Shown: positions 8,405 through 17,781, numbered from the stretch's first letter. The stretch: 64,000 bases of DNA from Alcaligenes sp. SORT26 (GCF_017377875.1 NZ_CP070975.1:3472001-3536000), one strand, 5' to 3'. Notes: generated from the sequence alone by a model not told the origin. Made by a program: numbers and translations.

Positions 8405-8810
8405 AAATCTAAGTGGGCCGGGTAAGGCATTGCGAGCTGAACCTCCGGATAAGCGTGAGTTTGAAGGTTTAGTACGTTCAGGACAAGCGCGGTTAAGTGA
8501 TGCTTTGAACACATCGCTATCTATTGAAAGCCGTTTCGATCTGGCTTATAACGCCGCCCACGCTTTCTGTCTCGCAGCCCTACGCTGGCATGGTTATCGT
8601 TCCAGCAACCGATATGCCCTATTCCAGTTGTTACCGCACACTCTTGATCTCGGTCCTGCTGTTTGGCGTGTACTCGACAAGTGTCACAATATTCGCAACT
8701 TGGGTGAGTATGAAGGTGACTTAAATATCGATGATCGTATCGTCACCGATCTGCTCACTGCATGTCAGGTTGTGGCTGAACGTGTTAATGCTCTAACGCC
8801 GTTGTCGTAA
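8388..8810 (+). CDS. HEPN-domain protein, likely toxin partner
   Basis: A 140-residue helical protein with the HEPN RNase motif R94-x5-H100 in WRVLDKCHNIRN, followed by LGEYEG, a tail typical of HEPN proteins paired with nucleotidyltransferases. The start overlaps the end of the upstream gene, so translation is probably coupled. As a HepT-like protein it would cleave RNA when not modified or bound by its partner. The activity is inferred from family and pairing. It ends just before a hairpin shared with the convergent dkgB. Confidence 0.7.
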   Translation: MTSAFENLSGPGKALRAEPPDKREFEGLVRSGQARLSDALNTSLSIESRFDLAYNAAHAFCLAALRWHGYRSSNRYALFQLLPHTLDLGPAVWRVLDKCHNIRNLGEYEGDLNIDDRIVTDLLTACQVVAERVNALTPLS

Positions 8811-8821
8811 ATGTTGGAAGA

Positions 8822-8842
8822 AAGGTGGCCGTACGCCACCTT
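8822..8842. terminator. hairpin between convergent HEPN gene and dkgB
   Basis: An 8-bp stem AAGGTGGC / GCCACCTT with loop CGTAC, followed by TCTTAC on the plus strand. The position between two converging genes and the compact GC-rich stem suggest a transcription end, though the T-run is weak. Confidence 0.5.
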
Positions 8843-8869
8843 CTTACATTGGTGCGGTAAATCAGACTT

Positions 8870-9673
8870 TCAATCCCATGCCGGTGCCAGGCCTTCGGGA
8901 TCGACTAGGCGCTCTCCGCGATCCAGCTCAGTAATCCTCTTCAGGTCCTCCACATCCAGCTCCAAATCCCCAGCCTTACGATTGCTTTCCAAGTTCGCCC
9001 GCTTGGTCGATGACGGGATAACAGCAAACCCTTGATGCATGGCCCATGCCAGCGCCACCTGTGCTGCTGTCGCTCCGTGTTTAGCCGCAATCTCTTGCAG
9101 CACCGGGTCTTGCACTGCCTTGCCATAAGCCAGCGTCATATAGGAGGTCAGATGCACATTCCTCTCACGCGCAAAGGCAGCCAGCTTGCTGTTTTGCAGG
9201 TAGGGGCTGATCTCCACTTGGTTGGTGGCAATGTTTTCCGCGCCAATGGCATGAATGGCTTCGTCCAGCAAAGCAATATTGAAATTGGATACGCCGATCT
9301 GTCGTGTCAGGCCGTGTTCGCGTGCCTCCAGCAAGGCTTGTAAGGACTCCTTCAATGGCACAGTGCCCTCTGGGGAGGGCCAGTGGATCAACGTCAGGTC
9401 TACGTAGTCTGTACGTAGTTTTTGTAGACTGGCTTTCAGGCTCGGGATGAGTTGGTCACCCGCTAAGTTGTCGACCCAGATTTTGGTGGTGATGAACAGT
9501 TGCTCTCGGGGTATGCCAGACTCGGCGATGGCCTGGCCAACTTCAGCTTCATTCCCGTAGATTTGGGCGGTATCGACGGCGCGATAGCCGACTTCAAGGG
9601 CGTTGCGGACCGAGTCTATGGCTGTTTGCCCTTGTAAGCGGAAGGTGCCGACGCCCATTTGTGGGATAGACAT
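8870..9673 (-). CDS. dkgB: 2,5-diketo-D-gluconate reductase B (aldo/keto reductase)
   Basis: A 267-residue NADPH-dependent aldo/keto reductase very close to E. coli DkgB along its length. It shares [47 protein letters not shown] and the end LVSPEGLAPEWD-like. The Asp-Tyr-Lys-His tetrad is present (D and Y in DTAQIY, K in TTKIW, H in LIHWP). It reduces diketogluconate and reactive aldehydes such as methylglyoxal in the cytoplasm. A TGGAGTT-type ribosome site precedes the ATG. It lies 74 bases after the MFS exporter gene on the same strand, and the divergent LysR upstream resembles YafC, the regulator beside dkgB in E. coli. Confidence 0.92.
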   Translation of the reverse strand: MSIPQMGVGTFRLQGQTAIDSVRNALEVGYRAVDTAQIYGNEAEVGQAIAESGIPREQLFITTKIWVDNLAGDQLIPSLKASLQKLRTDYVDLTLIHWPSPEGTVPLKESLQALLEAREHGLTRQIGVSNFNIALLDEAIHAIGAENIATNQVEISPYLQNSKLAAFARERNVHLTSYMTLAYGKAVQDPVLQEIAAKHGATAAQVALAWAMHQGFAVIPSSTKRANLESNRKAGDLELDVEDLKRITELDRGERLVDPEGLAPAWD

Positions 9674-9747
9674 TGTGATAACTCCATTTGAGTAGATTTG
9701 GACGTTCGGCAGGAACGTCCGTATGTGAATAAAACAGCCGTCGTTTG

Positions 9748-10953
9748 TTAGCAGGCTGCCAGGGGTGCCGCTTTAATATCGGCTGCCACTTTCTGGTCGC
9801 GCTGATCCAGCTTTCCAGCCCAGACCGTCAGGCCTAAAGCCAGCAGCACGACGATGGCGCCGATCCAGGCGGTGTGTATCAGGCCGGCATTGGCCACGAT
9901 CAGCCCGCCGCCCCAGGCACCGATAGCAATGCCGATATTGAAGGCTGCGATGTTCAGTCCCGAGGCCACATCGACTGCTTCAGGCACAAAGCGCTGAGCT
10001 TGGTTGACCACGTAGATTTGCAATCCGGGCACATTGCCAAAAGCGACGCCACCCCAGGCCAATACGGTAGCCAGCATTAGCCAACGATTCGTAGCAGTGA
10101 AGCTCAGCACCAGCAGAAGCGCGGCAAGTAGCAAGAAAATCAGTTTCAAGGCAGGAATCGGGCCGCGTTGGTCGGCCAGTTTGCCGCCCCACAAGTTGCC
10201 GATCGCAACCGATACGCCGTAAGCCAGCATCACTCCACCCACGGCGTGGCTGGAGAAGCCCGTGATTTGCTCCAGCATGGGAGCCAAGAATGTGAAGGCA
10301 GTGAAGGAGCCGCCGTAGCCCACAGCGGTCATCGCGTAAACCAATAAGAGTCGTGGTTGTGCGAAGACGCTGATTTGCTGGCGCAGGGTAGCCGGTTTGT
10401 TATGTACTACGTTCTTAGGTACAAAAAGCAGAGTTCCCAGAAATGCGATCACCCCCAAAGCGGCGACGGCTAAAAAGGTAATGCGCCAGCCGTATTGCTG
10501 GCCCAGAAAAGTGCCTAGTGGCACACCTGTGACTAGCGCCACGGTCAAACCAGTGAACATGATCGCGATAGCACTGGCGGCTTTTTCTTTGGGGACCAGG
10601 CTGGCGGCAATGGTGGAGCCAATAGAAAAGAAAACGCCATGTGCCAGTCCGGTCAGGATGCGGGCGACGATTAGTGATTCGTAGCCTGGTGCCTGCCAGG
10701 CGACCAGGTTGCCAAGGGTGAACAAGGCCATCAAACCCAGCATCAGAGCTTTGCGTGGGACCTTGCCGGTCAGGGCGGTCAGGACGGGGGCACCAACCGC
10801 AACGCCCAGAGCATAGAGGCTGACCAGCAGCCCGGCAGAGGGCAGGCTGACATTAAGATCAGCCGCAATAGTGGGTAAAAGGCCAACGATGACAAACTCT
10901 GTCGTTCCGATGGCAAAGGCACTAATGGTGAGTGCCAGTAAAGCGATAGGCAT
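9748..10953 (-). CDS. MFS transporter, DHA1 drug/arabinose-efflux type
   Basis: A 401-residue protein with 12 predicted helices. The N-terminal [19 protein letters not shown] and the following [21 protein letters not shown] are typical of the AraJ/YdhP group of DHA1 exporters. It should export a sugar derivative, purine or drug by proton antiport; the substrate cannot be told from sequence. An AAGGAAG ribosome site precedes the ATG. It is divergent from the YafC-like regulator and followed by dkgB, so all three probably form one regulated unit. Confidence 0.85.
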   Translation of the reverse strand: MPIALLALTISAFAIGTTEFVIVGLLPTIAADLNVSLPSAGLLVSLYALGVAVGAPVLTALTGKVPRKALMLGLMALFTLGNLVAWQAPGYESLIVARILTGLAHGVFFSIGSTIAASLVPKEKAASAIAIMFTGLTVALVTGVPLGTFLGQQYGWRITFLAVAALGVIAFLGTLLFVPKNVVHNKPATLRQQISVFAQPRLLLVYAMTAVGYGGSFTAFTFLAPMLEQITGFSSHAVGGVMLAYGVSVAIGNLWGGKLADQRGPIPALKLIFLLLAALLLVLSFTATNRWLMLATVLAWGGVAFGNVPGLQIYVVNQAQRFVPEAVDVASGLNIAAFNIGIAIGAWGGGLIVANAGLIHTAWIGAIVVLLALGLTVWAGKLDQRDQKVAADIKAAPLAAC

Positions 10954-11039
10954 AACTGCTTCCTTGCGGGGGGCTTTGCAAAGATGCCATTGTCTGCTTG
11001 CTGATTTATTCGAAAAAGCCCATATTTAGGGAAATACAT

Positions 11040-11054
11040 TTGATTTAAATTCAA
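11040..11054. promoter_or_regulatory. possible LysR box in the lysR/MFS intergenic region
   Basis: TTGATTTAAATTCAA contains TTGA/TCAA half-sites seven bases apart (T-N11-A form). It lies directly before the lysR ATG in the 103-bp divergent region. This is a weak, pattern-only prediction. Confidence 0.3.
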
Positions 11055-11056
11055 CA

Positions 11057-11983
11057 ATGAAAACGACTTTTGATGAGTTGCAGGCTTTGATTGCTGTAGT
11101 GGACACAGGCGCTATCTCGCGGGCGGCTGAACGTCTTGGCTTGACTGTTTCCGCCGTCAGCCGCAGCTTGAGTCGCCTTGAGGAAAAGTTGAGCACCACC
11201 TTGCTGCGACGTACTACCCGTCGACTGGAGCTGACTGAGGAAGGTGCCGTTTTTCTGGAGAAAGCCAGAGCGATTGTGGCCAGTGTGGAGGAAGCGGAGG
11301 AGGATCTGGCCGTGCGGCGTGAACAGCCTGCCGGGCGTTTACGTGTGGATGCGGCCTCGCCTTTTATCCTGCATTGCGTGATCCCTTTGGTGGCGGGCTA
11401 CCGGGAGCGTTATCCGCAAGTGTATCTGGAACTGACTAGTAACGAAGGCTGGATTGATCTGTTGGAGCAGCGCACCGATGTGGCGATCCGTATTGGCAGG
11501 CTTAAAGACTCCACCTTGCATGCACGGCCTATCGGCAGTTGTCGTTTACGTGTTCTGGCGTCTCCTGTTTATCTGAAAAAGCACGGTCATCCGCGTGATG
11601 TGGCGGAGTTGGAGAATCATGTGCTGCTGGGTTTTACTCAGCCCTTAAGCCTGAATGATTGGCCTTTGCCCGCACCGGATGGAATGCCATTGCATATCAA
11701 GCCGACTATTGCGGCTTCCAGCGGGGAAACCTTGCGACAATTGGCGCTGGCAGGGCAGGGGATGGTGTGCTTGTCGGACTTCATGACGCATCGGGATCGT
11801 GCCGAGGGGCGTTTGGTGGAGGTGCTCCCCAAGCAGGCGCTGGAGATGCGTCAGCCCATCAATGCTGTTTACTATCGCAACACCGCTTTATCGGCCAGGA
11901 TCTCTACCTTCGTCAGTTATTTGAGTGAATGCTGGGATGCCAATACGGGTGGGTGTAGTGCTGTGGAGCCTCATAAAAAATAA
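11057..11983 (+). CDS. LysR-family regulator, YafC-like
   Basis: A 308-residue LysR regulator. The N-terminal winged helix (residues 1-60) contains the AISRAAERLGLTVSAVSRSLSRLE recognition region. The C-terminal two-lobed domain begins near residue 90. Segments such as LGFTQPLSLNDWPLP and SSGETLRQLALAGQGMVCLSDFM closely resemble E. coli YafC, which sits beside dkgB. It probably controls the divergent MFS-dkgB unit in response to an unknown ligand, possibly an aldehyde or sugar acid. Confidence 0.85.
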   Translation: MKTTFDELQALIAVVDTGAISRAAERLGLTVSAVSRSLSRLEEKLSTTLLRRTTRRLELTEEGAVFLEKARAIVASVEEAEEDLAVRREQPAGRLRVDAASPFILHCVIPLVAGYRERYPQVYLELTSNEGWIDLLEQRTDVAIRIGRLKDSTLHARPIGSCRLRVLASPVYLKKHGHPRDVAELENHVLLGFTQPLSLNDWPLPAPDGMPLHIKPTIAASSGETLRQLALAGQGMVCLSDFMTHRDRAEGRLVEVLPKQALEMRQPINAVYYRNTALSARISTFVSYLSECWDANTGGCSAVEPHKK

Positions 11984-12047
11984 TGAGTAGTAATTTCAGG
12001 TGCCGCACCGTAGTCGGGGCCTGATTGCTTTCGGGGGAGTTCAAACG

Positions 12048-13277
12048 GTGACGAATGGTTCTAGCAGCAAGCCTTTGCCGCAGCCAGTGGCGATTCAGCA
12101 GGGCAAGCCTCTGGAGGTTTTTTGGTCCTTCTTGAAACTGGGCCTGACCTCATTCGGTGGGCCTATCGCGCATCTTGGATACTTCCGTTCAGAGTTTGTG
12201 GAGCGTCGTCGTTGGCTGGATGAGCACAGCTATTCCGATCTGGTCGCCTTGTGTCAGTTCCTGCCCGGACCGGCCAGTAGTCAGGTGGGAATGGCGATTG
12301 GCTTGGGGCGTGCGGGCTGGCTGGGTTTGTTGGCGGCATGGACAGGTTTTACTTTGCCCTCGGCAATTGCGCTGATTCTGTTTGCCTTGGGTTTGGCCGG
12401 GCTTCAAGGGGTTGCTGAGTCTCCTTGGGTGCATGGCCTCAAGATTGTGGCTGTAGCGATTGTGGCGCAGGCGGTGCTGGGTATGGCTCGTTCTTTATGC
12501 CCTGATCGGGGCAGGGCGACATTGGCGATTTTGGCGGCCTTGTTGAGCCTTTTGCTGCCCTCTGCGTTCGGGCAAGTGGCCGCTATTGTGATCACGGGTC
12601 TGCTAGCTTGGTGGAAGCTGGATGTGGCCCAGACAGGTGCTGCGCAGGCTCATGTGTATCCAGTATCTCGCAAGGTGGGGATGGCGGCTTTGTTGCTCTT
12701 TGCAGGCTTGTTGATTGCCTTGCCTGTGTGGGCGGCGCTTACGGGATCGTCCACGGTGCAGTTGCTGGAAGGAGTGTATCGCTCCGGAGCTTTGGTGTTT
12801 GGAGGCGGGCATGTGGTCTTGCCGCTGTTGCAGGCCTCGGTGGTGCCCAGCGGGGTAGTCAGCAATGCGGATTTGATGGTGGGCTACGGCGCTGCTCAAG
12901 CTGTTCCGGGACCGTTGTTTACCTTTGCAGCGTATATCGGGGCGATTGCTCAAGGGCCCTTGCATGGATGGCTGGGTGGGCTGGTTTTACTAGTGGTGAT
13001 TTTTGTACCGGCGTTTTTAATTTTGATTGGCGTCTTGCCCTTTTGGCAGAGCTTGCGGCACAGAGCAGGAATTCGGACGGCGATGGCCGGTGTGAATGCG
13101 GGTGTGGTCGGCATTCTGGGGGCAGCCTTGTATGACCCGGTGTGGACCAGTGCCATTCACAGTCGGGCGGATTTTGGGCTGGCTTTGCTCTTGTTTGGTT
13201 TGTTGACGGTAGGGCGTGTGCCACCTGCTGTTGTGGTGTTTTTAGCAGGATTTGGAGCTTGGATGATGTCGTCCTGA
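12048..13277 (+). CDS. chrA: chromate transporter, ChrA family
   Basis: A two-half chromate-ion transporter of 409 residues, the usual long-chain ChrA size. Each half begins with the family pattern: FWSFLKLGLTSFGGPIAHLGYFR and QFLPGPASSQVGMAIG in the first, YRSGALVFGGGHVVLPLL and GYGAAQAVPGPLFTFAAYIG in the second. It exports chromate and so reduces uptake through sulfate permeases. I use the GTG at 12048 because GGGGGAG lies 8 bases upstream; a GTG at 12000 would add 16 residues but lacks a ribosome site. It follows the YafC-like gene on the same strand with no separate regulator in sight. Confidence 0.88.
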   Translation: MTNGSSSKPLPQPVAIQQGKPLEVFWSFLKLGLTSFGGPIAHLGYFRSEFVERRRWLDEHSYSDLVALCQFLPGPASSQVGMAIGLGRAGWLGLLAAWTGFTLPSAIALILFALGLAGLQGVAESPWVHGLKIVAVAIVAQAVLGMARSLCPDRGRATLAILAALLSLLLPSAFGQVAAIVITGLLAWWKLDVAQTGAAQAHVYPVSRKVGMAALLLFAGLLIALPVWAALTGSSTVQLLEGVYRSGALVFGGGHVVLPLLQASVVPSGVVSNADLMVGYGAAQAVPGPLFTFAAYIGAIAQGPLHGWLGGLVLLVVIFVPAFLILIGVLPFWQSLRHRAGIRTAMAGVNAGVVGILGAALYDPVWTSAIHSRADFGLALLLFGLLTVGRVPPAVVVFLAGFGAWMMSS

Positions 13278-13419
13278 TACGAACGGCTGCTTGTGTCTCG
13301 ACGTGTGCTTTCCGTTGCTGAAGATAGAGGTTTTCCCTATGAAAAGGCGGTTTTCTGCTTTATGTGGATAAGCCCTGCAGAAACTGGATAGATGAAAGAA
13401 AACCGATCCCCTACGATCA

Positions 13420-13443
13420 AATTAATTTAAGTCTAAATTAATT
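13420..13443. promoter_or_regulatory. AT-rich perfect inverted repeat upstream of the phosphatase gene
   Basis: Arms AATTAATTTA (13420-13429) and TAAATTAATT (13434-13443) are perfect 10-bp complements with a 4-base centre. It lies ~73 bp before the phosphatase ATG, in a 238-bp AT-rich region (13278-13515) between chrA and the phosphatase. A repressor or H-NS-like site is possible; no local regulator gene matches. Confidence 0.45.
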
Positions 13444-13515
13444 AATAAGGCTTAAATTTTTCATTTTTTATGGGCTGTTTGATGGCCTATGAGATTGCCA
13501 TAAAGGGTAGGGGAA

Positions 13516-14409
13516 ATGAACAAGAAATTATCTAAGATTTTTGGGGTTTTGCTGGCTGGTAGCGTCTTGGCCTGTTCTGCGTTGGGTGTTTCTGGATTGG
13601 CTTATGCTCAGGGTGCTAGTCAAGCCCCAAGCCAAAGTGGCGCCGTGAAGAGAAATATTGTTTTGGATAAAGCTGATAATTTCCGAGACTTGGCCGGAGA
13701 CGGAGAGGCGTACAAGACCAAGGAAGGTCGAGTTCTGAATAAAGGGATTGTTTTTAGATCCAATGCGCTGGAGCTGAGCGAGCAGGATCAGAAGAAAATA
13801 GCCGATCTTAATTTAAGAAATATTTATGATTTGCGCACGCCTGGCGAGATCAAGTTAAATCCAGATAGCCCTATTCCTGGAGCGCAGTGGGAGAATAGGA
13901 ACTTGTTGGGTTGGGATGATGTTGAAAGTGTGCGTACCGGTTTTACTGAGCGCCCGGAAAAGACCCTGGCGGGGGCGGAGGAAATTTACCGTTTGATCAG
14001 TAATGACCAACATGCCCGGCAAGAGATAGGAACACTCCTACGGTCTATTGCTGATAGCGATGGCGCACAAGTGTTTCATTGTTCGGGCGGCAAGGATAGA
14101 ACGGGCTGGGTTTCGGCCATTCTCTTGCATATTGCCGGGGTTCCACGGGATGTGATCGTGCAGGATTTTCTCCTGTCTAACGATTACTCTGTGATGTCTA
14201 TTAAACAGAGTTTTGATAAAACGGTAGACAAGAAAGGTGTCCAGGCTGCTCTTGCCTTTGCCCCTTTTATGGGCGTTCAGGAAAACTGGATCGAGATCTC
14301 TTTTGCAGAGGCTGAAAAGAACTTTGGCTCCATGGACGAGTATGTCACGAAGGGCTTAAACGTCTCCTCGGAGTATCAGCAGAAAATCAAGGACAAGCTG
14401 CTGAAGTAA
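13516..14409 (+). CDS. exported tyrosine phosphatase (Y_phosphatase3 type)
   Basis: A 297-residue protein. The first ~31 residues form a signal peptide ending near AYAQG; a possible lipobox VLAC ends at C20. The phosphatase loop HCSGGKDRTG has catalytic C189 and R195 (C-x5-R). The N-terminal NFRDLAGDG and YDLRTPGEI are typical of the bacterial dual-specificity and phosphoinositide phosphatases related to MptpB and LipA. It should act in the periplasm or outside the cell on phosphotyrosine or phosphoinositides. Codon use is more AT-rich than its neighbours, as is the upstream region, which hints at transfer. A TAGGGGAA ribosome site precedes the ATG. Confidence 0.85.
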   Translation: MNKKLSKIFGVLLAGSVLACSALGVSGLAYAQGASQAPSQSGAVKRNIVLDKADNFRDLAGDGEAYKTKEGRVLNKGIVFRSNALELSEQDQKKIADLNLRNIYDLRTPGEIKLNPDSPIPGAQWENRNLLGWDDVESVRTGFTERPEKTLAGAEEIYRLISNDQHARQEIGTLLRSIADSDGAQVFHCSGGKDRTGWVSAILLHIAGVPRDVIVQDFLLSNDYSVMSIKQSFDKTVDKKGVQAALAFAPFMGVQENWIEISFAEAEKNFGSMDEYVTKGLNVSSEYQQKIKDKLLK

Positions 14410-14550
14410 GTTCCTGAGGTTCGACAATCCTTAATGCTTTACTGGAGACACCGCTGTTAGAGTCGCGATGTCTCCAGCCCATCGCTGGTATGCCTGCTTG
14501 GATTCAAAGCCGTAGCACCTGTCCTTCATCAAAGGTTTTGCACTGCTGTC

Positions 14551-16113
14551 TTACCACTGTCCAAAAAACACCCCCGCCTTTTTATACGCATTCGTACCGC
14601 GTTCGACTTCTTCTTCCGTCACGGTGGTACGGCGTTTCAGGCTTGTGAACCATTGCAGCAAGCGCTCCCGGCATTCTTCCCGTATGTGCTCATGTTCCGC
14701 AGAGCGACCCAGGTCGTTGAACTGTTCTGGATCTGCATGCAGGTCGTAAAGCTGCTCAGGCTCTTCCAGCCAATACACGTAGCGCCAGCGGTCGCTGCGC
14801 AGGGACCAGGCTCTGGCATTGGACGGTGATTTATCGCGTATCACGCGTGCCAGGCGATAGCTGTAGTCCAGTTCGGAAAACACGCAGTCTCGCCAAGGGG
14901 GCTGCTTGCCGTGTAGCAAGGGTTGAAGGTCCTGCCCCTCAAGCCGGTGCGAGGCCAGTGGTAGACCCAGCCAGGAGAGCATAGTGGGCAGCACATCGAC
15001 CGCTTCGACCATTCTGTTATCGACCGTCCCGCGCGTCGCGTTTGCTTCTGTTGACGGATCGTAGACGATGAAAGGCACGCGCTGCACGGTGTCGTAGAAC
15101 AGTTCTTTCTCGCCCAGCCAGTGATCGCCCAGAAAGTCTCCATGATCGGCAGTGAAGATGATCAGGGTGTTGTCCATCAGGCCGTTGTGGGACATGAAGT
15201 CGAACAAACGGCCCAGGTGGTCGTCCAATTGGGTGATCAGCCCTTGGTAGGCTGGCCGGACCGTCTCCACACAGGTGTCGCTGGAGAAGCTGACGCATTC
15301 TTCTTGCTGGCGGTAGGCCTCTACAACCGGATGCGCGTTGTTTAATTCGGCCTCGTTGCGCACTACGGGCAAGCATTGCTCGGCGCTGTACATATCGTGG
15401 TAGGGCGCAGGGGCGATATAGGGCCAGTGTGGTTTGACGTAGCTCAGGTGCAGCACCCAAGGCTCATCCCCCATGCGCTCCATGAAGGACAGGGCCTGGT
15501 CTGTCATGTAGGCGGTTTCCGAATGCTTTTCTTCCACCAGCGAGGGGTAGCGGGCATTGCGCATATGCCAGCCACTGACCACTTCTCCATCCGGGCCGCG
15601 TGCGGAGATGACAAAATCTGTCCACGGGTCATCGGACTCATAGCCGTGGCGTCGCAGGTACGCCGGGTAGCCGCTTTCTTCTCCCGGCTCGTGATGGCCG
15701 TCGTAGCGGTCTATCTCTTCAAAACCGCCTGTTTTAAGCAGGCGGGCCAGCTCGCTGCCCCCATCCAGTGCCAGTCGTTCCAGCCCTTTGTGGTCGACCA
15801 TGATGTGGGTTTTGCCCGCCAGCACCAGCTTGTGCCCACCGGCGCGCAAGTATTCGCCCATGGTGACTTCGCCTACCGATAAAGGAACGCGGTTCCAGGT
15901 GGCGCCGTGGGTAGAGGGGTAGCGGCCCGTGTAATAGCTCATGCGGGATGGGCCGCAGACTCCGGAGTTAACAAAGGCACGGTCAAAGCGTACCCCCTTG
16001 GCGGCGAGCGCATCCAGATTGGGGGTACGAATATGAGGGTGCCCATAGCAGGCCAGATGATCAGCCCGTAGCTGATCGGCCATGATGAACAGGACGTTCT
16101 TGCGTTGTGTCAT
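14551..16113 (-). CDS. sulfatase / phosphonate-monoesterase superfamily hydrolase
   Basis: A 520-residue formylglycine-dependent hydrolase. C53-G-P-S-R57 is the C-x-P-S-R site, where Cys is oxidised to formylglycine. Metal ligands are suggested by D13, and by D and H in TADHGDFLGDH. The C-terminal part contains WRDCVFSELDYSYR and the LYDLHADPEQFNDLG segment common to arylsulfatases. The substrate (sulfate ester or phosphonate/phosphate ester) cannot be set from sequence. It begins 18 bases after the Bug-type binding protein and forms an operon with it. No signal peptide is seen, so it probably acts in the cytoplasm on an imported ester. Confidence 0.85.
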   Translation of the reverse strand: MTQRKNVLFIMADQLRADHLACYGHPHIRTPNLDALAAKGVRFDRAFVNSGVCGPSRMSYYTGRYPSTHGATWNRVPLSVGEVTMGEYLRAGGHKLVLAGKTHIMVDHKGLERLALDGGSELARLLKTGGFEEIDRYDGHHEPGEESGYPAYLRRHGYESDDPWTDFVISARGPDGEVVSGWHMRNARYPSLVEEKHSETAYMTDQALSFMERMGDEPWVLHLSYVKPHWPYIAPAPYHDMYSAEQCLPVVRNEAELNNAHPVVEAYRQQEECVSFSSDTCVETVRPAYQGLITQLDDHLGRLFDFMSHNGLMDNTLIIFTADHGDFLGDHWLGEKELFYDTVQRVPFIVYDPSTEANATRGTVDNRMVEAVDVLPTMLSWLGLPLASHRLEGQDLQPLLHGKQPPWRDCVFSELDYSYRLARVIRDKSPSNARAWSLRSDRWRYVYWLEEPEQLYDLHADPEQFNDLGRSAEHEHIREECRERLLQWFTSLKRRTTVTEEEVERGTNAYKKAGVFFGQW

Positions 16114-16131
16114 GTCGTTTGTGTTGCTGGT

Positions 16132-17109
16132 TTATTGCGTGACTTTGAAGCCGGAGGCCTGAATAACGGGTGCCCATTGCTGGCGGAATTGTTCGATGCG
16201 GACGCGGGTTTCTTCTGCATTGGCAGACACAGGGATCAATTCATTTTTTAGCAGCGTCTCTTGCAGTGCCGGATCGCTGGTGACTTCCTTGATTGCCTCG
16301 CCCAGTTGGGTCACTTTGTCGGCAGGCATGGAGGCGGGGGCGAAGAAAGCATTCCAGCCGGAGGCTTCCAGTTCAACGCCGGATTGCTTCAGGGTGGGGA
16401 CGTCCGGCAAAGCGGCTTCGCGCTCGCTGCCCGAGGTGGCCAGAATACGGATGCGTTTGCCCTGGTGCTGGGAGGTCAGCACATCTAGCGTATCAATGGC
16501 CACGGGCAGAATGCCGCCAATCAGGTCGGTAATGACGGGGGCCGAGCCACGGTAGCCAATGATCTCGCCTTTGGAACCAATCTGCTGGGACAGCATCAGT
16601 CCAAAGAAGTGGGGCAGGCTGCCGGTGGCGGGAACGCCGATATTGAAGGCACCGGGATGTTCCTTGGCCCAGGTGATCAGTTGATCCATGGTTTTAATGT
16701 CGCTGTCTGCCGAGACGGCCACCCCAAAGCCGTATTCCGTCACCATGGAAACCGCTTGAAAGTCGCTGTCGGGCTTGTACGGAATGTCATTGAAAACCAG
16801 CGGGGCGACCACCATGATGGCGGGGTTGGCCAGAATCAGCACATTCTTGTCTGCCGCCGTGCTTTTGACATACTGGGCGGCAATCCGGCCCCCTGCGCCG
16901 GTTTTGTTCTCGACCACAATGGGAATACCCAATTTCTTGTGCAGACCGTCCGACACAATGCGTGCGGCCCGATCAGACGCGCCTCCTGGCGCATAGGGCA
17001 CAACGACTGTCAGGGTTTCGATAGGGCTTGCTGCGTGGGATAAACCAGTGAACAGCAGTCCTGACAACAGACAGCTTGTTACCGTGGCGCGAAGGCGGTT
17101 CTGGGCCAT
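16132..17109 (-). CDS. Bug-family tripartite tricarboxylate binding protein
   Basis: A 325-residue periplasmic binding protein. The start at 17109 has GGAGA 8 bases upstream; the longer frame from 17136 lacks one. A signal peptide ends near SHAAS. The mature protein shows Bug/TctC features: LTVVVPYAPGGASDRAAR, VVENKTGAGGRIAAQYV, and LPDVPTLKQSG. No TctA/TctB membrane genes are adjacent, as is common for the many orphan Bug proteins of Alcaligenaceae. The operon with the sulfatase suggests that the ligand is an organic acid ester or its product. Confidence 0.88.
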   Translation of the reverse strand: MAQNRLRATVTSCLLSGLLFTGLSHAASPIETLTVVVPYAPGGASDRAARIVSDGLHKKLGIPIVVENKTGAGGRIAAQYVKSTAADKNVLILANPAIMVVAPLVFNDIPYKPDSDFQAVSMVTEYGFGVAVSADSDIKTMDQLITWAKEHPGAFNIGVPATGSLPHFFGLMLSQQIGSKGEIIGYRGSAPVITDLIGGILPVAIDTLDVLTSQHQGKRIRILATSGSEREAALPDVPTLKQSGVELEASGWNAFFAPASMPADKVTQLGEAIKEVTSDPALQETLLKNELIPVSANAEETRVRIEQFRQQWAPVIQASGFKVTQ

Positions 17110-17166
17110 GATTTGTCTCCTTTTTTTGTTTTCCATCAGTTTTTACCGCAGCTTAACAAGGGGGGT

Positions 17167-17189
17167 GATACTTGTTCTAATCAAGTATC
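17167..17189. promoter_or_regulatory. perfect inverted repeat, probable MarR operator
   Basis: GATACTTG (17167-17174) and CAAGTATC (17182-17189) are perfect complements seven bases apart. They lie in the 101-bp space between the divergent Bug/sulfatase operon and marR. Size and position suit a MarR dimer controlling both directions. Confidence 0.65.
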
Positions 17190-17210
17190 TTTAAGGCTAA
17201 AGGTCCTCTG

Positions 17211-17732
17211 ATGCCCAGCTCCTCCACGTCTTCCTCTGCCTTGGCAAGCACCGCTCCGGCTCCTACGCTTCCGGCCATGATGATGTTCCAGCTTTATCGG
17301 GCCTGGTCGGCTGGCAACCCGATTTTCATTCGCTTGTGCGAGGGGCGCTTCAATATCACTCGCCGTGAATGGCGCATTCTGGCTATCGCCTGTATGCATC
17401 CCGCTCTGACGGGTACAGCATTGGCTGAGGCGGTGTCTCTGGACTCGGCACGCTGTTCGCGGGCGGTTAGTACTTTGTGTGAGAAGGGCTTGCTGAAGCG
17501 GACGCGCGATACCAAAGACACGCGTGTTGTGCATGTCTCGGTGACGGAGCTGGGAATGCAGCGCTACAAGGAAGTCATGCCGATTGTGGCCTCCCTGAAC
17601 GAGGAGATCTTTCAGGACCTGAGCGCAGCCGAAATGTCAGCCCTGAGCAGCATGCTGGACAGGATTAGCAACCGGGCGGCCTTGATGCTGGAAAGTAATG
17701 TGGTGAAGGAACGAGCTCGTCGGAACCGTTGA
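17211..17732 (+). CDS. MarR-family transcriptional regulator
   Basis: A 173-residue protein with a Ser/Ala/Pro-rich N-terminal extension (~20 residues) and a MarR core: FNITRREWRILAIACMHPALTGTALAEAVSLDSARCSRAVSTLCEKGLLKRTRDTKDTRVVHVSVTELG is the helix-turn-helix plus wing. It is divergent from the Bug/sulfatase operon and shares the inverted repeat at 17167-17189, so it probably represses that operon until a ligand, perhaps the ester substrate, binds. Confidence 0.87.
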   Translation: MPSSSTSSSALASTAPAPTLPAMMMFQLYRAWSAGNPIFIRLCEGRFNITRREWRILAIACMHPALTGTALAEAVSLDSARCSRAVSTLCEKGLLKRTRDTKDTRVVHVSVTELGMQRYKEVMPIVASLNEEIFQDLSAAEMSALSSMLDRISNRAALMLESNVVKERARRNR

Positions 17733-17781
17733 GGTAATCCGAGTGTTCACCTGACTGTGCGGGAACAGTGTGTATACAAGG

